This document shows, in pieces, positions 26,905 to 40,243 of a stretch of DNA of 64,000 nt (its first letter is position 1; every line of letters starts with the position of its first letter). The notes beneath the pieces are model-generated. The model saw only the letters and a list, made by a program, of their open reading frames with translations, was not told the origin of the DNA and searched no databases. Source of the DNA: Trichoplax sp. H2 (lineage: Eukaryota; Placozoa; Uniplacotomia; Trichoplacea). The stretch covers positions 434,001 through 498,000 of the forward strand of contig NOWV01000038.1 of the NCBI GenBank assembly GCA_003344405.1, in the 5' to 3' direction. Position numbers and translations under genes: made by a program.

Positions 26905-29832
26905 GTTTTCTGATTTTTATAAAGCTAAAGGACAAAAGAATACAGTAAAATAAGTAAGATTTGACCAACCATAGGGTTTAATCATGCCATGTTTGATATT
27001 CTACTTGTAGAATTCAATTGTTGCAACAGTTAGGTAGGTAAGTCCCTCATACTGTACTGCATAGGTATATTAGAAGCGTAGGCAACTTGAACTTTACTGT
27101 ACAATGCACCTAACTATCTACTGCATGTCCAATATCCATTGTACTGTACACTCAATGCAAAACCATAGAACGATTACAGACATATTTATGGCCTCCAATT
27201 CAAGCACCTTTGAAGCATAGTAGTGTGCTTTGACTTTATGGCAACCTATGGAAAGAAACTACTGTAGGTATTGAGTACTATCAGTACAAAAGTAGAACGA
27301 AGTATGGAAGGTTTCTTTGAAGAAATGAGTCCATGCCCTGTCCTAGCGATATTGCACCATTGAAGAAAGTTTGCCAAGGCAAATTGCATGATATGGGTTG
27401 TATTTTTTAGGGCTACAATACTACTACATTGAAGAGCTACGGTGGTGCAAATTGCAGGCATAGAACTGTACTGTATCTATCCAGGAACTTTATCCCTACT
27501 AGAACCATCATTGGAGATTGACTGTAACATGGGCTACTAGAAAGGTTTTAGGAAGGCCCTCAACTGTCATCACTACCAACAGTAAAATAAACTGATTGAA
27601 TGATAACAAATGATTATTATTTTGAACTCTAGTTTATAATCGAAATTTCCATGATTTAAAGATATTCTAGGAATAAAATGAGAACAAACTTTGAAAGTAA
27701 GTCTTAAAATAGCAATGTTGAATGCTTTATACCGTCAAATAACGCGAGAAAGGTTCCACTTGATGCCTTGATAGCGACCACTTTTGCCTAAGTTCACCGT
27801 GTAAGCTGAGATTTTACGCGCGCTCTTTATGAAATGAGCATGTCGGATGCGGTGGTCTTGGGCTACAGTACTCCAGTTGATACTGTATCAGTGGACTACA
27901 ATACGATGCACTGTAATTTGTACTGTAGTGTATTGTACAGTGTACTGTCACTGTACTGTACTGTACTATACTGTATTACCGTGCAGTACTAAAAACTTGC
28001 GGCCTTTGTTGTTTGCATCATACCGTACAGTACCGTAGCTTTTTTATCTCTCGACCGGTTGACTTTATTGAAGGTACGTACTGCAGTATGAGTATCAATC
28101 GAACTCTGTATGCTGTCACTAGCTGTAACCACGTAACCATGGTTGACCTCGATGTAGCAAAAGTAAAACCACTAAGACGTTCCATTCACATATGAAAGTA
28201 CAAGGGAATACTACGCCAATTCAAGCGTGCATGAGCTTTCCTATCACGGTACTTCAACACCACTGTAGGCTCACTCTCTTTTTTCTCACTCCTGTGCTTC
28301 ACATCCAACAGCGGTGACGTTCCAGTCCTGTACCACCAACTGATACAAGTCGTTGTCGCTGCTTCTCTTTATATAGTCACACTATTAGCCAGTCTGTCAC
28401 TGTATGATAGTGCCTAGCAGCGTTGGCCATATTTCATTTTGGACTCTTCTATCCTTTATTTCGAAATTGTCATCCTTGCCAGGTAAATTGATTAATTCTA
28501 CCATTCCAATTGAATGCATCACTTTATACAAGAGGAATACAGACTAACAGCTAGAGTAAAATGTTGAACCACAGTCATGTACAGTACAGTTAGCGATCTT
28601 CCATAAAGTCGCAACCTACAGTATAAAATCATAGTGACGATGGCTCCGTCGGACGCTCGCCTATCAACCGGTACAGAGAAGTCAATGTCATCCATCACAA
28701 TATTAGTGGAGAGGGCAGCCATTATTGGATTGGTACCTAGATAGTCGATGGAAAGGAAAATCATGACAGTATGGCTCTAACGAAATTACCATGGTCAACG
28801 ATAGACGCTTTAGGATGTGGAAAAACAGCATTGACAAGATAAATTGACATTCAATTTCGATGTTACACAAGACATCCAAACGTCCATATCATCCTATACA
28901 CTGACTGGATAGCCACTACAGTACCATACGGTAGTAACGTTACTCTTTCATATCGTTGCCATGTCACACACCGTGCAAGAATCCCGATCAATTTTAGGAT
29001 ACGTTTGAATGTCGTCATGCAATCAATCCTACTTGGACTATTTCGACAACCATACAGGCATTTTGCAACCTTTACATTTTCACTGACTTGACCCTTCTGT
29101 ACATATCATATCCAAGCATAGAACTAGTGGAAAGTCAAAGTGGTGCATGACAAACTACTAGGCGCAAACAACTGAGATTTTCTCAGTATAGTGGAGAATT
29201 TGCAGCTATTACAAGATTATTTTCCAAGGGAACGGGGGGTTACCAATGGCCAGAAGAGACTTTACCCGTATACTGCTATAGTATATACACTCACACAAGC
29301 CTTCACTACTGATTTTGAACGCTGATCTGTTGTTGTTTTGACTTATTTTACCTTAATAAATGGTATACTGTATGGTTAATTTTCATTTGAAGCAGGAAAA
29401 ATCATCTCTGCACTATCATTAGACGATAAAGTACGTCATCAATTTGGAACTTAGTCAACAAGTTCGTGGCTACAATTGACATTATAGTGTGAAAATGAGT
29501 TTCCATTTCTTGATGTAAATGGAACTCTCTTGCGCTGAATGCACTATTGCCGTATAAATGATTATTCATAACCCTTTGAAGTAGAAAACTTACTTTTATA
29601 TGTTAGCATTAGGGTTAGGGTAGACTGATGTATACTTATATAGATTGGCGTTAAAATTCACGCATATCAAACACAACGTATTTCAAATTAAATTAACTCG
29701 ATGCTTTCCAAATATTCTACTCATTTGCCCACGATATTTTGGGGGCTGACGTTAATATACTGTACTTTACTTTGATAATATATCATGTTAAATTCATTTT
29801 ATTGTCAAACTGAAACTTATAGGCAATAGGTA
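26905..29832. other. Divergent intergenic space, POLE3 (-) / CSNK2B (+)
   Basis: 2.9 kb, the largest head-to-head spacer here. Scattered TACTGTAC words occur at 27045-27170, a dense array at about 27911-28037, and more copies near 28575 and 28919. Open frames of 60-80 codons exist on both strands, but none has recognisable similarity or a splice partner. Promoters for both genes should lie within it. Confidence 0.6.
27911..28037. repeat. Palindromic GTACTGTAC cluster
   Basis: Overlapping GTACTGTA, TGTACAGTGTACTGT and ACCGTACAGTACCG words. About 1.0 kb from the POLE3 ATG and 1.8 kb from the CSNK2B ATG. Confidence 0.85.
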
Positions 29833-31565
29833 ATGAGTAGCTCGGAAGAAGTATCTTGGATATCTTGGTTTTGCGGACTACGTGGTAATGAATTTTTTTG
29901 CGAGGTAAGGCATTTCATACTTGCTAGATCGTAATAGAAAAAAACACTGTACAGGTGCATTTGGGGCTCTTTTAAATTATCACAGATACCGTTATAAACA
30001 ACCATAGTGGCATTTCCAGTTGTACGTAATAGTGTTGACCTACACGTCAACCGATCAACGCTGATTTGTATTAATTATAAATAATAGTGATCTTATACTG
30101 ATGTATATCATGATAGAAGCCAACCTTCAACACTAACACTGCCATGGGTGCAATCCACTTTTTTTTACTGTTAATAAGGATGACTAGTACATGCTGGTTG
30201 CGTCATAATCAATCATTATACTGTAGTATGCAACTAATAAGTAGTTTACTTACTTGATATCATTTTGTATTAAATTTATCATACAAGCGATCAAGGAGAT
30301 ACACGCAGCGCTACATTTATCTTGTCAATCTTTCTACTTAGCGGAAACTCTTTATATGCACTTTCTTAATGCACTATTTAGGTAGATGAAGACTATATTC
30401 AAGATAAATTTAACTTAACTGGTCTAAGTGAGCAAGTCCCTCATTACAGACAAGCTCAGGATATGATATTAGACTTAGAGCCAGGTAATTCACTATTATA
30501 GATTCGGCATATACTATACAAGTTAAAGTCATTGATTGCTTTGAAATGACTAAAGTTATTACCCTTTGGTGATAATCAGATGATGACCTAGAAGATAATC
30601 CTGCTCAAAGTGAAGTGATTGAACAAGCTGCTGAAGTGCTCTATGGCTTAATTCATGCCAGATATATTATGACAAATCGCGGTTTAGCTCAAATGGTAAG
30701 CAATAATTACCATTAATTTCAACTTGTAAATCATTAGAATACAGTAAAGCAGCTACAGTATATTACAGTGCGGCACTAGTAAAGGTAGCCAAGCCAATAC
30801 CTTTAACAACAGATAACTCGTAAATGTATGAGTTCGTATACCACAGTAACAAGGAAATCTTGCTAATCCTGCACAATTTTTGTTTTACCTGGGTGAGCAG
30901 CTTGAAAAATATCAACAAGGTGATTTTGGTCATTGTAGTCGTGTTTATTGTGAGAATCAGCCCATGTTACCTGTGGGATTATCGGATATTCCTGGGGAAT
31001 CAATGTTGAAGTTATACTGCCCTAAATGCCAAGACGTCTACACACCGAAATCATCACGCTATCATCGTATCCTTTTTATGCTATTTACCGTATGTGTTGG
31101 TTAAAGACTTAATCACGCATTCAGGTTTATAATTCCCATAGTGAGCTTTGTTAAAAGCGATTCTCAATATTTCATTAGTTAGTTTCCCTAATTGCTTTTA
31201 ACAGATATTGATGGTGCTTACTTCGGTACCAGTTTTCCCCATATGCTATTTATGGTACATCCAGAATATCGACCGAAACGAAGCAATACCCAATATGTAC
31301 CAAGGTAAATTATTTTACTCCCCTGTTGTCACTTAACAAACAAGGAATAAAATGCTGTTATATACCTCCGTGTCAATAAGAATTATAAACTTTTTTAATC
31401 GCATTATTCAATTTTAGGATATTTGGATTCAAAATTCATCCAACTGCTTATCAGTTACAGTATCAAGCAGCGGCACGTAGCCGTAGCCAACAAGTTTCTT
31501 TATCTCAGGGACAGCCACGTACAACCAGTGGAAGTAAACCTGGATCGGCCATCCTTCACAAGTAG
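29833..31565 (+). CDS. CSNK2B: Casein kinase 2 regulatory subunit beta
   Basis: Regulatory dimer that holds two catalytic alpha subunits in the CK2 tetramer. Exons 29833-29904, 30382-30484, 30580-30695, 30901-31066, 31205-31304 and 31418-31565; phases agree, 234 residues (human 215). [10 protein letters not shown] keeps the N-terminal autophosphorylation serines followed by acidic residues. An acidic loop ([12 protein letters not shown]) follows. The zinc-binding dimer region carries C-x5-C as CSRVYCEN and C-x2-C as [18 protein letters not shown] is the alpha-binding C-terminal region. The tail after it is about 20 residues longer than in vertebrates and rich in Ser, Gln, Arg and Gly. The exon 4 acceptor at 30900 is a plain GAGCAG with little pyrimidine before it, but the frame and homology require it. 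Confidence 0.97.
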
Positions 31566-33003
31566 CATCGATGTCTGCATTATAATTTAGTAATGAAATG
31601 GCTATTAAATTGTTCTCTGTAGATTTATTACATGCTATTGCATTTATTTTACATCATCAACTTTAAAATTGTTTATTGACCACCTTCTATTATGCGTTAA
31701 TGTTAGCTTTTGTCATTCAAGTTGATTCTTTGTACAGAATATATTGTTGTACTGCATAAGCGGTCTACGTTGGAGATACCGTGCATGTATTAGTCAAATT
31801 TGAGAGCATGGAACTGATCGATTTAAGTCTCCATAAACGTTGATCATTTTCAGATTTGTGGATGCAGTATAGAAGGACTTTCGTGATTTGTTGCTATATG
31901 TCGAAGTAAGACGTTTTGATATGGTCTGATTTTATTAATCCCAATTTTCTGGCTCAACCCTCATACTGATACTCGATATTATTGTTGCATATCATTACCC
32001 CGTTGGATTACTGTAAACTTGCGTTAGAGGAAGATATCTTGCATTAAATTTCAAAGTATTTAATCATGACGACTTTGTTAATAGTAACTGTTTGAAATTG
32101 CCTAATATTACTTACCAAATACTTAGGTATGAATATAAGAATTGCATAAAACGATAATTTAGATACTGTTACAAATCGATTTCGCTTAATACCACAGTCA
32201 TTCGAGCATCGTCAACCTGAATTGATTTAACTAGAAACACGTACTTGCGATGACATTACGTTATTGTACTTCTCCTGTCATAGGCATGCATATTTTGTTA
32301 GATATACCCAATTGCCTAGCGTAAAAGCAAGTGTAGCGTGTTTGCAGTTATCTTTCCCCCGGTATAGTATTGTCCAATAAAATATTGAAAAAATACCTTT
32401 CCTTTGGGTATGTGCTTGCACCAAACATTGCAAACTTGTATAAGTAGTAACATAACCAATGTATTGTACTCTAAGTTAGACTAGGAACTTCTTTTGAGTC
32501 ATGCACTGTAACTTCCAGGAAATTATTTTCGTCTAATAACAATCTAATACATAAGACTAGCATTGAAAGTTGGATTTAAGGCTGAAAATTGAAAGAATTT
32601 TATTCATCGTTATTTATGATCCACATTACGTAACTAATAGGAATACAGTAATTCTCATCAAGCTATTACAGTGCAAATATGATGATAATCATATCGATAT
32701 TAATACGAATATCCTTGGCCAAGCAGCTGTATAGACTGAAAAGTATCGTAGAAGGAGAACAGAATATTTTAATTTAATTTAAAACCAAAACTTAAAAAGA
32801 GTTTGATGCGATAGCCTTCGATTAATATATTATAATTATACTATATTCGTATAGCATCTTCAGGTACTTACAAAGCATGAAGGGAAAAGAATATGTTGAA
32901 AACTAAAGAAAAAACTTGTGGACATTCAGTTACCCACAATCTAATCATCACGTATTTAATGATAACCCTAACATTGAATCTAGAGATATCATACAGAACA
33001 TAA
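31566..33003. other. Convergent 3' intergenic space, CSNK2B/LRSAM1
   Basis: 1.4 kb, AT-rich, with no gene or repeat seen. Palindromic GTAC words are essentially absent. Confidence 0.65.
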
Positions 33004-36000
33004 TTACGTCGCAAATATTCGGATTTTTCGTATGATCAGCTGTCGACATATTGGACAGTGAGTCATTGCTTCAGCACACTTTAAACAGGTACATACATGG
33101 CCACAATCCAGAAACACAACATTTGCCTACAAAACAATAGTTTACGACTTAATAAAAGAACTTTACTCTATGGCTGTCGAAGTTTTATTAAATACGGGAA
33201 ATTACCGGTGCATCCATGCAAATCGAACATTCTGCGCTCAAATCAGATGTTGCTGTAGGAGTTGCATATGAAGACCCAGACTACCAGGAAAATTATTTCA
33301 ATGAGCATTATTCAGTTACAGAAGTATTAACGCATGTATCCACAAATTAGCAAACAAAAAATAATCTCAACTTTGGTTGGTGTTGAGGTCTTGTTCGTGG
33401 AAGTATTTGATAAGTAATAACGTCGTATAGTTGCTAAAATGCTCATACGCGCTCCAACTTGAGTAACTCCAATCTAAAATACGACATGACATTATTGTCC
33501 GCTTTAGACTCTACTTTACTCGCAAATATTAAGTAATTGATAACATAAAAAGCGATTATAAAAAATTAATTCTCTTAGCGAATGACAATGATAGAAAGAG
33601 AATCTAAAGTTGCAATGCAGTACTTGGCGGAGACGTTCATCGTCCATATCTGGTAGTTCACTGGCTCTAACTTTATGGCGCGCAAACATTACTTCCATAT
33701 CAAGAGCTCCAGCCTTCTCAAGAACAATAACAACATCGTCATCGAGTTCATGTTCCTAATGTTTAGAATCAATTAAATTTTGTCAATGTACGACGACAAA
33801 AATAATATCAAGTTCATAAAAATTATTGAAATACCATCTCTATTAAGATTTTAGGTTTTTCATCTAATAGCCGCTGATACTGAATTAGCCAGTAATCCTT
33901 AATTTCATTATCACGTCTTTGTTCCATTTCAGCCTGTTAAGTAATAGTTGCAAAATTAATCCTCAATATTTAGTAAAGGAGTGACTTACATTGTAAGCAA
34001 TTTCAAAACAACTCAGATAGAAGGCTTACTAGTCTATTCTTTAGTTCATCTTGGCGTCTTGCTTGCTCTTCAGTTAGCTGTTTTAGCAAAGCAGCCGTTT
34101 CTTCCCTTTTAAGAGCTAGAGAGATCTATCATAATTTTATACAACACTTATATTATAAAAAGGAATTGTATTTAAAATCAGATAGCTTATTCCAAATATT
34201 ATGGAGAGTATGGTACATACTGTTTCTGTATCTTGTCGATTTCCTCTTTTATTGGCCTCTTCTATTGATAATGTAGTCAACTCGTTTTCTAATCGCATGA
34301 TCTGTTACCGCGAACATTGATTAGAAGAAGCTACGAGTACCTACACCTTAGATACAATCTCAAATTATACATACTTCACCAGCTAGACGACTATTCTGAG
34401 CATCCTTGCTAAATAGTAGAGCCTGAAACGCCATTACTTGCATTGTTTCCTTTCGGAATTGCCACAATAAGAACGTGTTATTCGCACAAAACAATTACAA
34501 CGTGAATGTGAAGATATCTAATTACTTATGAATATAAGTGTACTTTAAAATAGTTATTAGAAAGCTAGTACAGAATAGTTGTAGCCTTACTTCGTTGGCA
34601 ATATGTTGAATCATGGCCGATTTTCCTTGGCTTTGCGATGCTATTAAGGATCCGATTTTCTCATCATCTGTAACAGAACTTTAGTACAAAAAAGAATTTA
34701 TAACATTTTATCTATGAGCCCTGATTTTTAAATTTAGAAAAGTAAGCACCTTTCTAATGCTTTACGAGTACTGATATCCTTATTGGACTCATAATCTTTT
34801 CTTATCATTTCTAAGGTTCGTTGTTCTCGCAATAGTTTATTCATGGTGGCTATAAAGTGAAAAATATATTTTCAAAATCCGACTATTCAATGAATTTAAT
34901 AATGCTATAAGATTGTTATGTATAACTTAAATATTAAAAATCCATAAAATAATTACTATAAAATTAGGTTATTATAACTAAAATGTTTCTGGTTTAATTG
35001 AGCAGATTTTGCTAATCATTACAATATACGAATTTACTGACACAAGTGCGTATATTACCTAAGACTTCCTGCTTTCTTAGTTTTTCCTCCTCTTCAACAG
35101 TTACCTTTACAAGTTTTTCAATGGCATTTCTAGACATTTAATATTTTAAAATAACGTATTAAAAACCTTATCATTAATCTATATGATACACTAAGAGTAA
35201 TCCAATTAAAAATTGATTACCTTTCCTCCTCAAAGCTTTTCAGTATATTTTCCTTGTTACGTAACCTGAAAAATGATTATTTATACATCAGCATGAATAT
35301 CAAATATCTTAAGTTCACTTTGTAAATATACTGTATAAACTTATTCTATCAATACTATACCTTTCGTTCGTTTCTAATATACTTGCTACAGCTTGAGAGG
35401 AATGGTGCTCCTCTGGGATAAGCAATACAAATTTATAAATATTACAAGTAGAATTTAAATACATACCGATCTAAATTACAAACTGTAAAATATTTATTTA
35501 CCCGTTTGTAACCGGTCAACTAAACCCTTTTTTAATTGCGTCTGCTTTGATTGTTCAAATTTTAATTTACCCTCTATATCAGCGTTCTCCTATTTACAAA
35601 TCATGAAAGAATCTATGATTACTGAATTTAAATAAGTTATAAATAATTTCGTGCAAATGCTGGCTACAGATCACTACTTTAAGGAGAATTCTGGTTTATT
35701 TTTTCTTAGGAACTTACGCGTGCAAGAGTATTTACTAAGCTTTCCTGAGACTTTTTTACTTTTGCAGCTAAATTGGATTGTTCTTGCTGAGATTCTAAAA
35801 ATTGTCTCTCGATTTCTAATCTTTCCTGACGTTTCTTTTCCTAATAGAGTCGAAATGTCAAATACAAGTGTTAATTCATTCGAGAATTATTTGTAGCTTG
35901 TATCACTAATAATACGATTTCTGCATACTTGTTCTTTCTCATAGAGTTTCCAAGCGCCCTAAAATAAATTTGATAAGTCACACCTTTTCTTTATGCTTGA

Positions 36001-39000
36001 ACTTTACTCAAGGTAATAATTGCTAAGAGATCATTTCATTTACACTTACTTCAACATTAGTATCTTCGAAAGGAATATTTCTTTTATTACTGCCGCTTAT
36101 TTTAGCTTCAACTATCCCATCTGCTGAATCTATATCATGTAAAATTGGTAATTGTAAGGCTTCAGTTACAAAACTAATTTGACAGTTAGCAAGAAAGAAG
36201 CATGCTAAGACTTAATAGATCGATATTTTACCTAGTACGGAAAGAATATTTGCCGAAGGCGGGACGTAATCGATACCACATTCTTATTTCGTAGCAATGA
36301 GTAAAATATCATAATAAAATCAGTGTTAAAGTTACGAAAGAACCAATAAAATTATTACATTAAAACTAATCTTTGCCAAACCTTTACATAGGAATTTCAT
36401 TATGGCTGCTGTTCCTTGTTTCGCTACATCTGTGTAGGATAGTGGTTTATCAAAAGAGTGAATAAATATCCGTGGCTACAATATAATATATCGGAGGTAA
36501 ACTTTATTCATTACCTTTTGGAGGGTAGCTTAGAGTATCAAGAGATAATGTTATTATCTATAATATTGAGAATAGCAAATTCGGTTTAAGATTCACATAT
36601 GATGCACAGTTATGACATTAAAAATTTAATTTAAAGCTGCATACCTCAAGTGATTTTATTTTGCACATGTCTTTCGGTAACGACGATATTGGATTTCCGG
36701 ATAGATCCAAATTTCGTAAACTTTTAAGTTTCGCCAAATCATCAGTTAGTACTTTAACAGCGTTATCTATGAAATTTTCACAAAAGTATTAATTAGTTTA
36801 AAAGTGTTAAAATAAAACACAAGGTGGATAATCTACTAGAGATGGTTTTCATAATACCATAACAATCTTATCCGACCTAACAAAAATAATACCTTTAATA
36901 TTCAAAGTTTGTAGAGTTACAAGTTGTCCGATCTCATTGGAAATAGTTGATATCTTGTTTTTTTCTAAATTTAATACCTATATAGATTAATTATAGCAAT
37001 TATGGATACTGGTATTGGGAGTTATTACTTATGCAACAGATGATTTTTATACTTTTGCTCGTAAATAATTGTTTATATTAAAGGGTCTAACAAAGCCTTC
37101 GTTATGTCAAGCTATACGGTATACGTAACGTCTTACTTGCAAACACTGCATGTGACGTATGCCTTCAGGGATCTTTGTTAGTTGATTATCGTGAAGATCA
37201 AGAACCTAGAATCAATTTGCTCATATATTACAACAAGGTAAAACAATAAATAATGCCATATTAATAGACTTTACAAACCATAATTTCAACATTTATATGA
37301 TAAAGTATATTTGAATTTTAAATACATTTCATGTAATTCTCTACGATTATTTGCACCTACTCGGATTGTAGCTAGATTCTTTAGATCCCCACCACCAGAT
37401 AGCGAGCGCAATTTATTGCAATACAACAGCAGATTCTACTCGAAACACGAATAAAACAACCAAAATTTAAATTACACCAGTAGAAATTTTACATTATTTT
37501 TACTATCTATGGTGACAAACTTGCACGGTAAGGCTCGATTTAAACTATAAACTTAAAAGAAAATTTTAAGTACGTGTACTTGACTGTAACCGCATTCGAA
37601 ACATTAATTTGCTCTCATCGTAGAGTGAAACAATGGTATAAATCATCAACTCAAGATATATAGGACAGCATCGTTTTTACAATTTAATAACTAGCGAAGA
37701 CAATGTTCATATAATTATGTAATGAACAAATATGCAGTATTTAATTGAGGACATTTCATCATCTTCTGTGCGCTAAGTAGCTACTTTAAGAGCCCAGCGA
37801 GTCAAAGATACTAAAAATTGAGCTCTAAGGGGGACACTATGGACGAATAGCTCTAACGGGCAAGAGATTTATACAAATTTGGGAACGGCGTAATATATTT
37901 TAATCTTTATTGCATAACAAATAAACAATATCGAAGAAAATAAAAATCCATCAGTATGAGTAGTAACGTGTTTTAGATTAACGTAGGTGTGCTATATAGA
38001 ATTTAAGCTTCAGTATCTATCGATTTCTTATTAAATTGAGCCTTTTGAAATTGAACATTAGCTAATACGATATATATATATAAAATGTAAACAGGTAGTA
38101 TTACGGTACATTGGTTTAGACATATTTCGACGATAAAGATTTAGGAGTAATAAAGCTCAATGTTTACCTCCTTTCTTAGGACATTGCATGTTGAGTAAAG
38201 ACCGGAAGGCACCTGTGGATAGAAATTTGATGTGAGTATGGATTACTTTGTAACAATACGAAATTTTCGTACGTCTATCTCAAAGAGCATTACAGGAATC
38301 AATATGTGGGACATAGCTACAAACGTAGCCAGGTATCAATCTATCTGTATATCTGATATTCTTTCACGTAATTCTAGCACTCTAGCATAGGCAAGACGTT
38401 TAATAATTCATTATTTAATATTTAACAGTATAAAGTTGCTAAGAAAGCATACCATAATAAACTGTGATAATAGACTACAATGTCTCATATTTATGAAATA
38501 TACCAACTCAGAACTTCTGCTTCAATTCCTCAATACTAGTTAAGCTGCGACTTCTGAGTCGAAGGCAATAAAGTATAAATAATAAGCGAATTTAACGAAC
38601 AGATTATAATTATTTTTAACCCTATTTCTATTGCATCAAGCGTTACATGTACTTTTGTACGAGTATATATTCAATACAACTCATCATTATATCAATTCCA
38701 TGATAGAATTTATTTGCAAGACAGAGACTCTCGGAATACTGTAACATGAATTATATAATCATACTTTACTTCAATTTACAGTTCACTATGAGTTAAATTC
38801 ATGATACTCTACGCAGGTACTCTATCATACAGTAGTAGTCACTATCTACGCGATTTTAGATGTATGCGTTTAATAACCTCTGTTAATTCACATTCTGATA
38901 AATCGACAAGCGGTTCCGGAGATTCCTTGGCCTATTTCAGACATGGAAGTAAATTTAAAATATGAATGAATATATGTGCATCAGTACCAACCAAACTGGC

Positions 39001-40163
39001 TGGATAACATAATATCCAACTACTGTCGAACTTATTCGTTATTAATTGTTGATTATTGTAAATAGGAAAATGATATTATATCAATTTTATAGCGTAACAA
39101 ATCCCAAAATCGTGATCAGTAAAGCAGTTACGTCGTCATTACGTATGCCGCACTCGTACCTACAGTACTTGATACTTATAATATTAGCTTATAATAAACG
39201 AATACGCGTATTATTTCACAAGTTAACGCTAACATAAAATCAATGGAGATATTTGATCTCATAACTACTATTCTATTGCTACTGTACCATATAGTACAGT
39301 AAAGTATAAGCCATCTTATCAATAATACTATCCGGCATTCTTACAGTATACTCATTGAATTAAATCAATTTCGATTTGAAAAAGCTCTAAACATACCGTA
39401 GTAGAATCGCTATATTATCCAATCATGATTTGCAAAGGCAAGTGTAATCCTATGCAGTTACGTTACTATCTACAGTACTGTATAATTCCATTTAATGAGT
39501 TAGTCGTCTTATCGTCTAGAGTAGATTAGCAAGATAAATGGCTATCATTTTTGATCCATGTCAACATAATACGCACATAGGGTATCATCATTTTATATGT
39601 TAAACTACTCGTTTCGTACTGTCCTCAAATGTATAGGTACGCAGTACAATCCATACAAAGTCGATGAAATTCTTTACTCGTATAGCTATTGCAATGTATA
39701 CGACGTATTTATTTACTTATCTACTTACTATACAGTATATAGTACGTGTTTACAACAGTGTCTGATTGATTACAAAAATTGAGAACTAATAATAGTCATC
39801 TCTACCTTTGGATAGAAGTGATTAATCATGATTGATAACTAATGGTAAAACCTACAATCTTCTCGATAGCGGTAGTATCGTCTTTTAGTTACTCCCTGCA
39901 TAACCTGTATGCAAGTCGAGCCACCTTTACTTAGTACAGTATGTTTTGGTCATTAATTACAAAAGTCGAAAGGCGTTTTACAGTATCTTCCTATCTGATA
40001 AAGTTGACAGTAATAAATGATAATCAAATGACAATCGTCTTAGTTATTAAAGTAATAAGCCGTAGTGAACAGTATTCAAAATTACCAAGTACAATCGCTT
40101 CTGTACTTTCTTTTTTGCTTCTTCATTTTTCTCTTGCTGTTTTTTGGACTTAAATAAAGGCAT
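33004..40163 (-). CDS. LRSAM1: E3 ubiquitin ligase LRSAM1 (LRR-coiled coil-SAM-RING)
   Basis: In animals this ligase acts in endosomal sorting (TSG101) and ubiquitination of intracellular bacteria. 26 exons, coding order: 40163-40086, 38931-38878, 38212-38168, 37435-37361, 37205-37137, 36977-36893, 36766-36645, 36475-36382, 36282-36232, 36159-36050, 35958-35929, 35840-35718, 35589-35502, 35412-35361, 35265-35221, 35129-35059, 34849-34750, 34678-34591, 34449-34375, 34301-34221, 34125-34030, 33933-33835, 33755-33624, 33473-33372, 33280-33206, 33126-33004. Total 720 residues (human 723), all in phase. Seen: MPLFKSKK start; LRRs VLDLHDNQLTKIPEGI, VLNLEKNKISTI, LRNLDLSGNPISSLP; long coiled coil; DYWLIQYQRLL; SAM (LPDMDDERLRQIGVTQVGARMSIL); C-terminal C3HC4 RING, CSICMDAP then FLDCGHVCTC, C-x2-C, CPICRQ. 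All eight zinc ligands are present. Exon 1 occurs twice (second copy at 41274). Confidence 0.96.
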
Positions 40164-40223
40164 GATCTCTATTTTGATGATCTGCCTTGTAGTACAAGGT
40201 TTAAATAGACCAGCTGCTTATAC
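39328..40223. repeat. Duplicated segment, copy A (contains LRSAM1 exon 1)
   Basis: From CTATCCGGCATTCTTACAGT onwards this block is nearly identical to the block starting at 40244. It contains LRSAM1 exon 1 and stops at an assembly gap exactly where copy B runs into a GTACTGTAC array. Confidence 0.95.
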
Positions 40224-40243
40224 NNNNNNNNNNNNNNNNNNNN
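40224..40243. other. Assembly gap (20 N)
   Basis: Twenty undetermined bases between the two copies of the duplicated segment. The same gap size occurs at 56787-56806, so the length is probably a placeholder. Confidence 0.98.

Noticed and set aside
29609-29620. Two perfect TTAGGG units, like an interstitial telomere
   Set aside because: Two units are too few to distinguish from chance in 64 kb, and no further degenerate units flank them.
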